Position numbers and translations under genes: made by a program. The notes below the pieces were generated by a model that saw only the letters and a program-made list of their open reading frames with translations, was not told the origin of the DNA and ran no database searches. From 2-02-FULL-45-10 sp964478235 (GTDB lineage: Bacteria > Patescibacteriota > Patescibacteriia > Magasanikbacterales > GWA2-37-8), in NCBI GenBank assembly GCA_964478235.1, contig CAYZGX010000002.1:27278-91277 (forward strand): a DNA stretch of 64,000 bases, in the 5' to 3' direction. Each line of letters opens with the position of its first letter. Position 1 is the stretch's first letter. Of the stretch, positions 36,780 through 43,955 are shown one piece after another.

Positions 36780-36782
36780 ACC

Positions 36783-37640
36783 TTAGCGAGCGAGAGTCCA
36801 AACACCATTGACTGGGGCGGCTAAAATTTCAATCTCACCAAAGCTGCTTTCTGGGCCAAGCTTGATTGGGGAGTAGCCATTTTTATCAGTCACTTTAATC
36901 AAACGTTTGTTGGCAACAAGTTCAAAACGCAACGTTGAAGTCGGCAAACGGTGGCGAGGGTTTTCAAAGAGTGGTGGAAAAACAATTTGTTTAAATTCGT
37001 TTTCAGTGTAGACCTGAGCAAAATTGTAGTTATTTATTTCGTTAAATTGATAGCGAAAAGCTTTGAACATTGTCTCTGGATTTTTTGAGCCAATCGCTAG
37101 CCATGTTTTGAAGATAAGCATTGAGACCTGTCCTTTGGTGTAGGTGGTAATAGTGAGTGGTTTGGCTGAAGTCCAAAAGGTGCTTGGCGGCACTGGTGTT
37201 GCTCGGAAAGTTTTGGTGATGGTTGTTGATTTGGCAGTAAGCGTGTCAGCTTTAATATTCACGACCGCTAATTTTTCACCTTCATTAGTTTTTTGGCCGT
37301 CGCGTACGCGAGAGATTTCAATATAGATAATTTCTCCAGGGGCAGTGGTGGTGGAAGTGTCTTTCTGTAAAGTGACCGTCAGTGTATTAGAAACTCCTGG
37401 AATCCAGGCGTTCACGTTGGCATAGCCTTTGACGAGCTGTTTGTTGGTGCCGGTCTGCAGACTCTTCACAATAGCGGTGTCGTTAAGCTTGAGTGTGGCC
37501 AAAACACCCACTGGTTTGTAGTAGTTGATAAGATAAAAATAGGGTGTCGGCTGGTTGGCTGGAGTTGTGGTTGCAGCTTGTGACAGAGATGGAAAAACAA
37601 GCGATACCACCAAGAGAAAACCAAGGAAAGTTCGTGTCAT
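36783..37640 (-). CDS. secreted hypothetical protein
   Basis: 285 residues when started at the ATG at 37640 (another in-frame ATG lies two codons upstream). A signal peptide, MTRTFLGFLLVVSLVFPS with SQAA as cleavage region, is followed by a beta-rich Ig-like segment (about 40-140) and a C-terminal domain resembling NTF2-like folds (KTWLAIGSKNPETMFKAFRY). No family recognised. It lies between tRNA-Met and tsaD on the same strand. Confidence 0.7.
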   Translation of the reverse strand: MTRTFLGFLLVVSLVFPSLSQAATTTPANQPTPYFYLINYYKPVGVLATLKLNDTAIVKSLQTGTNKQLVKGYANVNAWIPGVSNTLTVTLQKDTSTTTAPGEIIYIEISRVRDGQKTNEGEKLAVVNIKADTLTAKSTTITKTFRATPVPPSTFWTSAKPLTITTYTKGQVSMLIFKTWLAIGSKNPETMFKAFRYQFNEINNYNFAQVYTENEFKQIVFPPLFENPRHRLPTSTLRFELVANKRLIKVTDKNGYSPIKLGPESSFGEIEILAAPVNGVWTLAR

Positions 37641-37672
37641 AAACATAGATATAAGAAGTAGACAAAACGGTG

Positions 37673-37746
37673 TGTCAAGGGCGGGGATCGAACCCGCGAC
37701 CTTAGCGTTATGAATGCTACGCTCTAACCAACTGAGCTACCCTGAC
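37673..37746 (-). tRNA. tRNA with anticodon CAT (elongator Met, or Ile2)
   Basis: Acceptor GTCAGGG with CCTTGAC, D-stem GCTC with GAGC, loop TTCATAA, T-stem GCGGG with CCCGC. The anticodon stem lacks the three G-C pairs of initiator tRNA and has an A-C mismatch at its loop end. Elongator Met and lysidine-modified Ile cannot be told apart here. Confidence 0.9.
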
Positions 37747-37757
37747 ATGGCGCGCGT

Positions 37758-37786
37758 AGTATAGTAAAAAAATCATGGTTAGTCAA
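37758..37786 (-). promoter_or_regulatory. promoter of tRNA-Met
   Basis: TTGACT, 17 bases, TATACT on the minus strand, twelve bases before the tRNA. Confidence 0.8.
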
Positions 37787-37812
37787 GCTATACCAGGCGG
37801 CTAAATAGGCTT

Positions 37813-39642
37813 CTACCAGCTTCCGCCCCCACCTCCGCCAAACCCACCACCAGAGGAGCCGCTGCTAAGCCCGCTGCCACCAGAGGAGCCGCTGCTTTTG
37901 CTCGGGCGCGAAGTTAGCATCGTGTTAGCTGCCCGGGAGCTAAAGGTGCTGAGGCCGTTGGTAATAGCCAATGCGGAGAAAGTTTTCATCGTTGGGTCGC
38001 TATACCACTCTGGCGACTCAGTCTGCATGTCGGCAAAGTGTTTGGCCCACGCTTCTTCTACCCCAAGCACCATCGCATAAGGGAGGAGAGCTTCAAAATG
38101 CTTTGGGTCAGCTGTTGGAGCATTGTGAAATGCCAAGCGATCTTTTTCAGCCACTGAGAGGTAGAGTTTAAGCCCGAGCGCATGTTCGCGGGTGGTTGAG
38201 CCAAGTACGGTACGCACCGGCATGAGAAAACCGATAAAAATAACAATAAAGGCTGACATAAGACCAGCGACAATCCACATCCAGCCGAGGAGTGCCCCCG
38301 GAAGGCTGATTAGCATGCCAACACCAGCGCCTTTGAGGTAGTAGGCGAACTTTACTTGCCATGGATCTTTTTCGTAATACTTTTTCTCAACAAATGTTTC
38401 GGAAATATCGCTCATAAAATCCATAGCAATCGTGGAGAGGGCATAGCGAAGCTCGGACACTTTTATCTCAATTTTCTTTTTGGTAAAAATTTCTTCAAAG
38501 AGTGTTTTTTGCCATGATCGCAAGCCGTCGGCACCTTTCTTTTTGGTAAAAATAAAATCATCAGACCCGAGTAGGCCGGTTTTGGGAATGCGGGTGATGG
38601 TTAAATATCCTTGGACTGCCAAATGAATAATTTCAGCTGAAACGTCAATTGGTCGGGTTTTACCTTTCACGAGCAAACCAACTTGCGCGGGGGATAATTT
38701 GTCTGGTGCGGTAAACTCAGCGACAATCACGCCATGACCAGCTTTGTCGCGACCGTGTGACCACCAGTGGGCGAGCATGTAGATAAAAACGAGTAGTGGT
38801 AGAAAGAAAATAAGAGGGTTATTGGCGCCAGAGCTCGCTTCATTCAAGGTGTAGCGCAAGCGAGCAAAAAAGCCGTTCGGTACAATTTCAGCTGGGGCGT
38901 ATGGCTCAAGCCGAGGGGTGACCACCGGAATATGCCCGGCCGGGAAACCGACGACAACGGTGAGACCATCATAGGTCTCCACATTGTTAGCTGTAAAGCT
39001 AGCCGTGGTAATAAGTTGAGACGACGAGGTGTTAAAAGTTGAGCTGTCACAAGAAGTGATGCTCCCAGTGTAGCCTTGGTAGCATTTTTTGCTGAGAGCC
39101 GACAGTGGAAAAGCCTTTGGCAGAGTAACTGTCGCCGTTATTTTTTTCATTGGCACTGGCCAATCGTTGCCGGTGACATTCCAATAGACTTCATCGTGAT
39201 CTTCAAAATGGGGGACAACGCCGCGAGCCACGTAGGTGATATGGTAGGTGTGCTGGCCTGTCACTGTTGTATCAGGGTCGCCAATCCGCACTCGGAGGCT
39301 GTAGCCGAAATCCTCAAGTTCATAGGGGATAGGTTGGTTATCTTGATTGGTCACCGCGGTAATAGTAACTGCGGTGTAGAGTGTTCCGCTCGGGCTCGAA
39401 TAGCTTGTCGGCAAGTCTCTAAAAATACCATGTCGCTCTAGGTCTCCAAAGTTGTAAACAATTGTTTCTTTTACCAAAAGTGAAGCGTCAGATCGGACAG
39501 TGAGATCGGCGTGAAATGATTCGATAAATTCAGCACTGTCGGCAAAGGGGTTGTAGTCATCTTCGGCTCGGACAAAAGCGGTGGGGGTGAGAGCTAAGCC
39601 AGCAAAGAAAAAGAGACTAATAAAAACAAAGATTTTTCTCAT
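37813..39642 (-). CDS. DUF2207 family membrane protein
   Basis: 609 residues. A signal peptide, a large extracellular beta domain with IVYNFGDLERHGIFRDLP (a DUF2207 hallmark), a membrane helix at about 285-305, a cytoplasmic domain, a double membrane segment (about 430-480) and a C-terminal tail of Ser/Gly repeats ending in a Gly run with final Trp. Such tails are usual in this family. Function unknown, presumed envelope stress or assembly. Confidence 0.9.
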   Translation of the reverse strand: MRKIFVFISLFFFAGLALTPTAFVRAEDDYNPFADSAEFIESFHADLTVRSDASLLVKETIVYNFGDLERHGIFRDLPTSYSSPSGTLYTAVTITAVTNQDNQPIPYELEDFGYSLRVRIGDPDTTVTGQHTYHITYVARGVVPHFEDHDEVYWNVTGNDWPVPMKKITATVTLPKAFPLSALSKKCYQGYTGSITSCDSSTFNTSSSQLITTASFTANNVETYDGLTVVVGFPAGHIPVVTPRLEPYAPAEIVPNGFFARLRYTLNEASSGANNPLIFFLPLLVFIYMLAHWWSHGRDKAGHGVIVAEFTAPDKLSPAQVGLLVKGKTRPIDVSAEIIHLAVQGYLTITRIPKTGLLGSDDFIFTKKKGADGLRSWQKTLFEEIFTKKKIEIKVSELRYALSTIAMDFMSDISETFVEKKYYEKDPWQVKFAYYLKGAGVGMLISLPGALLGWMWIVAGLMSAFIVIFIGFLMPVRTVLGSTTREHALGLKLYLSVAEKDRLAFHNAPTADPKHFEALLPYAMVLGVEEAWAKHFADMQTESPEWYSDPTMKTFSALAITNGLSTFSSRAANTMLTSRPSKSSGSSGGSGLSSGSSGGGFGGGGGGSW

Positions 39643-39667
39643 AAAAATGAAGAAGAATAGTCCTAAT

Positions 39668-39696
39668 AGTGTAGCACAGTGAGCTATTTTTGACTA
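39668..39696 (-). promoter_or_regulatory. promoter of the DUF2207 gene
   Basis: TAGTCA, 17 bases, TACACT on the minus strand, 26 bases before the ATG. Confidence 0.5.
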
Positions 39697-39700
39697 AAAC

Positions 39701-39731
39701 AAAACCAACTACCGGAAAGTAGTTGGTTTTT
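39701..39731. terminator. terminator hairpin downstream of the lipoprotein gene
   Basis: Twelve-base arms AAAACCAACTAC and GTAGTTGGTTTT around a six-base loop, with T on one side and A on the other, so usable in both directions. Confidence 0.8.
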
Positions 39732-39742
39732 GAAAGGTCGCT

Positions 39743-39778
39743 CTCCCTATTACAGCATAGCTATGTTGTAATAGGGAG
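39743..39778. repeat. loopless 36-bp palindrome
   Basis: Two 18-base arms (CTCCCTATTACA...) meet with no spacer; one mismatch only. It lies between the lipoprotein gene and its terminator and may be a second terminator or a protein site. Confidence 0.7.
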
Positions 39779-39830
39779 TTGGAGCGATCTTTACAAGCTT
39801 CGCCACAACCCGTTCTGCGAACAGTTCGCC

Positions 39831-40565
39831 TTAGTTGTTGGCGAGTGTCCCGGCGCCTTCGAATGTCACGTTCGCCGACCGATTTTTGTAGCGGAAGGTG
39901 TAGGCCGTGCCGCTCTGGCGCTCGAGCGCAGTCGGCAGTCCGACCAGGCGGGTCTTGTGGTGCCGGCGCATCTCCGCGGGGGTGATGGGCAGGTAGCGCC
40001 ACTCCGAGCCTTGGTAGGCGACGATGCCGGCAGGGGCACCTTGCTGGGTGTCAAAGACGACGAACGCCGAGGTGTCCTCAGTCGAGATGTCGGTGATGAC
40101 TGCCGTCAGGTTCTTCCCGAACGCGTGCACGAGCTCGAAGCTGGTGAGACCCTCATCTTCACCGCGCTTGATCTTGCCATAGCGATAGATCTGTCGCTGC
40201 GCCACCAGATAGACGATATCGTCGTGCTTTACAAATGTGACCGCCCGACAGTCGTAGCTCGACGCGCAGGCGAGGCCACGAGGCGCGCCGAGAATCTGGC
40301 CACCCGTTGGGGTGACAATGATTTCGGTCGACACCTGCCCTTGAGGGCGGTGCCGATAGACCTTGAAGCCATAGCCGACGGTAGCGACTGTGCCTTCGGG
40401 TGGGGGAAGAAGAAAACTGTCATCCACCTGGGGCGTCAGTCGGGGGGCCGGCTGCTTGGTCGGCGGGGTGGTTGCGACCACCGTCGCCTGGTTCTGGGTG
40501 GGGGTCGTGTACATACTGCAAGCGACCAGAAAAAATACACTGACAAAACCGAACAGTTTTTTCAC
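39831..40565 (-). CDS. putative lipoprotein, GC-rich and foreign-looking
   Basis: 244 residues from a GTG at 40565, which has GGAGG five bases upstream. Lipoprotein signal with the lipobox LVAC (VKKLFGFVSVFFLVACSMY), then a Thr/Pro linker and a beta-rich domain without recognised family. Codon use is clearly more GC-rich than the flanking DUF2207 and HU genes. It has its own promoter, a hairpin in the leader and two downstream hairpins, so it is a self-contained unit, probably acquired. Confidence 0.7.
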   Translation of the reverse strand: MKKLFGFVSVFFLVACSMYTTPTQNQATVVATTPPTKQPAPRLTPQVDDSFLLPPPEGTVATVGYGFKVYRHRPQGQVSTEIIVTPTGGQILGAPRGLACASSYDCRAVTFVKHDDIVYLVAQRQIYRYGKIKRGEDEGLTSFELVHAFGKNLTAVITDISTEDTSAFVVFDTQQGAPAGIVAYQGSEWRYLPITPAEMRRHHKTRLVGLPTALERQSGTAYTFRYKNRSANVTFEGAGTLANN

Positions 40566-40599
40566 GGCGTCCTCCGGGGACAGGGGTTGGTGCAATGGG

Positions 40600-40652
40600 G
40601 TTATTCCCACGCGCACAGCAGTCATTGTGAGAGCGGTGCGACTGGGAATAAC
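40600..40652 (-). promoter_or_regulatory. leader hairpin of the lipoprotein gene
   Basis: GTTATTCCCA and TGGGAATAAC pair exactly, with GC-rich complementary bases inside, between the promoter and the ribosome-binding site. Could control translation or transcript stability. Confidence 0.5.
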
Positions 40653-40681
40653 ACTGTAAAAGAACGAGTTTATAGAGCAGG

Positions 40682-40710
40682 AGTATACTTGAAAACAGGG
40701 GTTTTGTCAA
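40682..40710 (-). promoter_or_regulatory. promoter of the lipoprotein gene
   Basis: TTGACA, 17 bases, TATACT on the minus strand, with a leader of about 110 bases. Confidence 0.85.
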
Positions 40711-40733
40711 GGTTTTTTAGTATAAAAACAAAA

Positions 40734-40754
40734 CCGGCCACCTGAGGTGGCCGG
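40734..40754 (-). terminator. terminator of hup
   Basis: CCGGCCACC and GGTGGCCGG around three bases, followed by TTTTGTTTTT on the minus strand. Confidence 0.85.
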
Positions 40755-40775
40755 CTGTAGTTTTGAGAAAAAAGC

Positions 40776-41057
40776 TTATAAAACAGCTTCTTTGGCAACT
40801 TTAGCGAGGCGGAATTTTGCTACAGTTTTAGCAGCAATTTTGATTTGTTCGCCGGTTGCTGGGTTGCGACCCATGCGAGCTGCGCGGTGTACTTTTACCA
40901 TTTTGCCAAAACCTGGCAAAACAAATTGACCGGATTTCTTAACTTCCTTGTACGCTGTTTCAGCGAGGGTGTCGAGGAAAGCTGCGACATCTTTTTTACT
41001 AAGACCTGACTTCTCTGCCAAGAGGGAGAGTAAAGCCGACTTTGTCATACCTGCCAT
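40776..41057 (-). CDS. hup: HU-family DNA-binding protein
   Basis: 93 residues, histone-like, bends DNA as a dimer. The HU signature region reads LPGFGKMVKVHRAARMGRNPATGEQI in its usual place, with the intercalating proline in RNPATG. Start at 41057; a second ATG three codons later is possible. Monocistronic with its own promoter and terminator. Confidence 0.96.
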   Translation of the reverse strand: MAGMTKSALLSLLAEKSGLSKKDVAAFLDTLAETAYKEVKKSGQFVLPGFGKMVKVHRAARMGRNPATGEQIKIAAKTVAKFRLAKVAKEAVL

Positions 41058-41092
41058 ATAAAATATGGTTAAGAATAAATGGTATATGGCCT

Positions 41093-41121
41093 AGTATATA
41101 GGGGATTCCTAATTCTGACAA
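41093..41121 (-). promoter_or_regulatory. promoter of hup
   Basis: TTGTCA, 17 bases, TATACT on the minus strand, with a leader of about 30 bases holding a small palindrome, CCATATTTTATATGG. Confidence 0.7.
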
Positions 41122-41167
41122 GTGATATCAGCCATATTTGTCAAGGGTATGATGTGTATTTAGTTTT

Positions 41168-41350
41168 TCACTCTAGACGCAGATCAGAAAAAACGACTAG
41201 TCTGTAGGGGTAGCTTTTTTCCAGATCGTCCCAATCACCTTGGCAGGTGATGAGATTGAGATGGGCTTGGCCGTCATCGGAAATAAAGACTTCGGAAGGC
41301 GGGGGATCGTTGGTGTTAAAGAGTTTTAATTTTCTAATTAGGCTTTTTAG
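41168..41350 (-). pseudogene. C-terminal remnant of a sortase
   Basis: The minus strand reads an open stretch of about 60 codons with no start, ending at the stop 41,168-41,170. Its sequence holds the sortase active-site region: LKLFNTNDPPPSEVFISDD, then LNLITCQGDWD with the catalytic TC, and YRLVVFSDLRL with the catalytic Arg. An in-frame TGA lies just upstream and the N-terminal two thirds are missing. It is the decayed end of a sortase gene and lies directly downstream of the cohesin operon. Confidence 0.7.
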
Positions 41351-41370
41351 TCAATAGTGAGCAGGGTAGA

Positions 41371-41403
41371 AAAAAACTTACCAACAAATTTGGTAAGTTT
41401 TTA
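41371..41403 (-). terminator. terminator of the Tat-cohesin operon
   Basis: AAACTTACCAA and TTGGTAAGTTT pair around five bases, with a T-run on the minus strand, 40 bases after the last cohesin gene. Confidence 0.85.
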
Positions 41404-41441
41404 TATACAGCAGTGAAAGTGAAGCGGAGACACGTTAATTG

Positions 41442-43142
41442 CTATGAGGCTCCGCCGTTTTCAAAATCTTTAAGCTGCTGCATGACCTCTTTGAGATCTT
41501 CAAGAGCTAGGCGTTCTTGAGGTGTTAGGCCATGGATTCGTTCAGCATTTTCAAGCACAGCAATCTGGCGTTGGGCGCGTGACATGAGCAGGCTAAAAAT
41601 TTGATGAGAGCGCTGTTCCACCTTGTGATAACGGCGTTTGAGGGCAAAGTATCGAGCCCAGCCAAGAATGCTAAGTAATAGCAAGATTGCTGCGCCAATA
41701 GGAGAGTAGCGTTTATAGATCGCCAGCATGTTCGCCGCTAAAGATGGTGGTGGCAAAATGTTAATGGTCACAGCTGTTGACGGTTGTCCTTTGATGCCGG
41801 TAGTGCTCAAGACATAGGCAGTTACTTGAGCAGTTTCATCGGCGGAGGTTAGAACGGTGGACAGACTGAATGAGCCTTCGGAATTAGCAGCAGTCTCAAA
41901 GGTAATTAAGCCGGCTTGTCGGGATTGCACCTCGACAGCTATACGGGCACCAGGGTAGCGGGTTGAACCACGCACCACAATGTTGTCGCCGCGGTTAATA
42001 AGCGAAGTGTAGTCGGTGATGGTTGGTGCGCCCAGTAGCTGTGTATCAACAGTAGTAGTGTAGAGCGACTGGTTGCCAGCTCGGTCATAAGCTGCCACCT
42101 TTAGAGCGTGTTGACCAGGTGTGAGATTTGGAAATAGTTTTGAGACTAAAACAGTGGTTGGCCCAGTCGCTTCAGGAGTAATGCGCACAACATCGTAACT
42201 ATCAAGGTGGACATCGTAGTGATCAACCCCAGACATTGCATCGGTCGCTTGTAAAACCAAGGTTTGTTGGAGGGAGTTGTTGAGAGTAAGAGCAGCTGAA
42301 ACGTTGGATGGGTCAGTCGTATCAACACGTATCATGGTGCGGCTAGTTTTTGACCAACCACTAACAGTTTGGTAGCGCAAAGCAAAATAGTAAGTGCCGT
42401 CTTCCAGGTTAGCAAAAGATTTTTCATTAATCGATCGAGCTATGCGCTGGTCTGGTTCGGCAGTAGCAGACTTTCCGAAATAGGTTTCAAATACCCGTGT
42501 ACCAGCCGGTATGTTCCAATTAAGTTCCGCTTCAGTTTTTGCATACCAAGACGTTTGGTCTGGGTGGGTTGGCGAAGTTGGCACTAAAGCAGTCAGCGTC
42601 GGTGCTGGTTTTGGAGAATCTGGTTGTTTAGTTGTATCTGCTGGGGCTGCCGCAGCAATTTCCACAGTTGTTCCGTTTTGGCCGGTAAAGACGTTTGTTC
42701 CCAAGCCGTCATTTTCGCGAATGGCAGCGCCGCTGAAGGTGAAGTTGGCAGTACCATCTTTTTTAGCTCGAAAAGTCGCTGAAACAACTCGGCCGCCCGA
42801 TCCAGTATATCCAGGGTTAGGGACACCGCCGTTGAATGAAACAACTCCATTAGAGGCTGTAGGCTGTTCTACCCATAACGAAAAAACCGATGGCTGACTA
42901 GCGACTGAAACTACCTCAACCAAATCAGCTGGGTAGACGATACTCGCTTCAGCATTATTAATAGTTTTAGTTTGGGTATTAATATAGGCGCTAATGGTAA
43001 AAGTATTTCCCACTGCAACATTTTTAGTTGAGGCGCTAAGCGACAAAGTCGCCGCTTGAACGGTATAAAAAGGAAATGTTAAACCAGCCAGTAGGTTTGT
43101 GGCTATAAATCCAGTTAGTAACTTTTGGTGGTACGGGCGCAT
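41442..43142 (-). CDS. cohesin-domain surface protein with C-terminal membrane anchor
   Basis: 566 residues. A signal peptide (about residues 1-30), then a cohesin-like domain (about 33-160) that starts LSLSASTKNVAVGNTFTISAYIN and contains the VVEVVSV...GVVSFNGGVPNPGYTG pattern of carbohydrate-adhesion cohesins. Ig-like beta domains (about 215-460) follow, then one membrane helix (about 485-505) and a cytoplasmic coiled coil. It would display its cohesin outside. Last gene of the operon; three bases after the second cohesin gene. Confidence 0.8.
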   Translation of the reverse strand: MRPYHQKLLTGFIATNLLAGLTFPFYTVQAATLSLSASTKNVAVGNTFTISAYINTQTKTINNAEASIVYPADLVEVVSVASQPSVFSLWVEQPTASNGVVSFNGGVPNPGYTGSGGRVVSATFRAKKDGTANFTFSGAAIRENDGLGTNVFTGQNGTTVEIAAAAPADTTKQPDSPKPAPTLTALVPTSPTHPDQTSWYAKTEAELNWNIPAGTRVFETYFGKSATAEPDQRIARSINEKSFANLEDGTYYFALRYQTVSGWSKTSRTMIRVDTTDPSNVSAALTLNNSLQQTLVLQATDAMSGVDHYDVHLDSYDVVRITPEATGPTTVLVSKLFPNLTPGQHALKVAAYDRAGNQSLYTTTVDTQLLGAPTITDYTSLINRGDNIVVRGSTRYPGARIAVEVQSRQAGLITFETAANSEGSFSLSTVLTSADETAQVTAYVLSTTGIKGQPSTAVTINILPPPSLAANMLAIYKRYSPIGAAILLLLSILGWARYFALKRRYHKVEQRSHQIFSLLMSRAQRQIAVLENAERIHGLTPQERLALEDLKEVMQQLKDFENGGAS

Positions 43143-43145
43143 GGA

Positions 43146-43952
43146 TTATTTTTTAGCTCGACGTTTTAAAAGCAGACCAAGACCAACCGCTACGATGATG
43201 CTAATGACAATATAAACAAAAGAGAGAGAGGCTTTTGCTATGACGGTTGGCGGAAGGGTAGTGCTCGCCGCGTTGCCAGCTTTGTCATAGGCTACAACGG
43301 TAACAGGCAAGCTTCGATCTTGAGCGCGCAAAACATAGGTGTTACCAATACGTATTGCCGGGGAACTGCCCTCGGTAACTTCATAATGATCAATGCCAGA
43401 TTGAGCGTCAGTTGCAAATACTGATAAAAAAACTTTACCATTAAATAAGCTTGGATCTTGGCCAATATCGGCTGTAGTGAAAACTGGCGGTGTATTATCT
43501 TGGGCAACAATATCACGCTCAGCATTATGTGGTTCGGCGGTGGCACGACCAATTGAAAAAGATGTCGCCATTTCCTTTACCGGCACCGGCGTGCCTTTGC
43601 CGTCGTGAGCATAGGCGGAAAGTGTTGGTTTGAAGGTGAGTGTACCGGCATTGTTAACTTTAAAAAACATGGTAAACAATAAGCCGTTCGGACCACTAAA
43701 GCCAGTCGGCGCCCCACCGGTAAATGTAATGGTTTTAGCGGTTGGCGACCATGATGGTTTGCGAACCCAATATGATAATGCAGAACCAGCCACGCTCACC
43801 TCGCGCATGTCAACAAGTGTACCACCAACAGGTATCGAAAGCGTCCCTTCCACTACATTAATATCCTTCCCCTCGGTATTGAGATATACTCCAACAGACA
43901 CAATGTCATTTTTGTGGATAGTGGGTGTTGATGGTGTGAGTGTGATGTACAT
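43146..43952 (-). CDS. short cohesin-domain protein with C-terminal membrane anchor
   Basis: 268 residues. The cohesin-like domain begins at the very first residues (ITLTPSTPTIHKNDIVSVGVYLN) and covers about 1-135. A short beta domain and a C-terminal helix (about 240-262) ending in LKRRAKK follow. No signal peptide precedes the cohesin, unlike its neighbour; either an N-terminus has been lost or the C-terminal helix acts as tail anchor with outside N-terminus. The start codon comes three bases after the stop of the dockerin gene, so translation is probably coupled. Confidence 0.75.
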   Translation of the reverse strand: MYITLTPSTPTIHKNDIVSVGVYLNTEGKDINVVEGTLSIPVGGTLVDMREVSVAGSALSYWVRKPSWSPTAKTITFTGGAPTGFSGPNGLLFTMFFKVNNAGTLTFKPTLSAYAHDGKGTPVPVKEMATSFSIGRATAEPHNAERDIVAQDNTPPVFTTADIGQDPSLFNGKVFLSVFATDAQSGIDHYEVTEGSSPAIRIGNTYVLRAQDRSLPVTVVAYDKAGNAASTTLPPTVIAKASLSFVYIVISIIVAVGLGLLLKRRAKK

Positions 43953-43955
43953 AGA

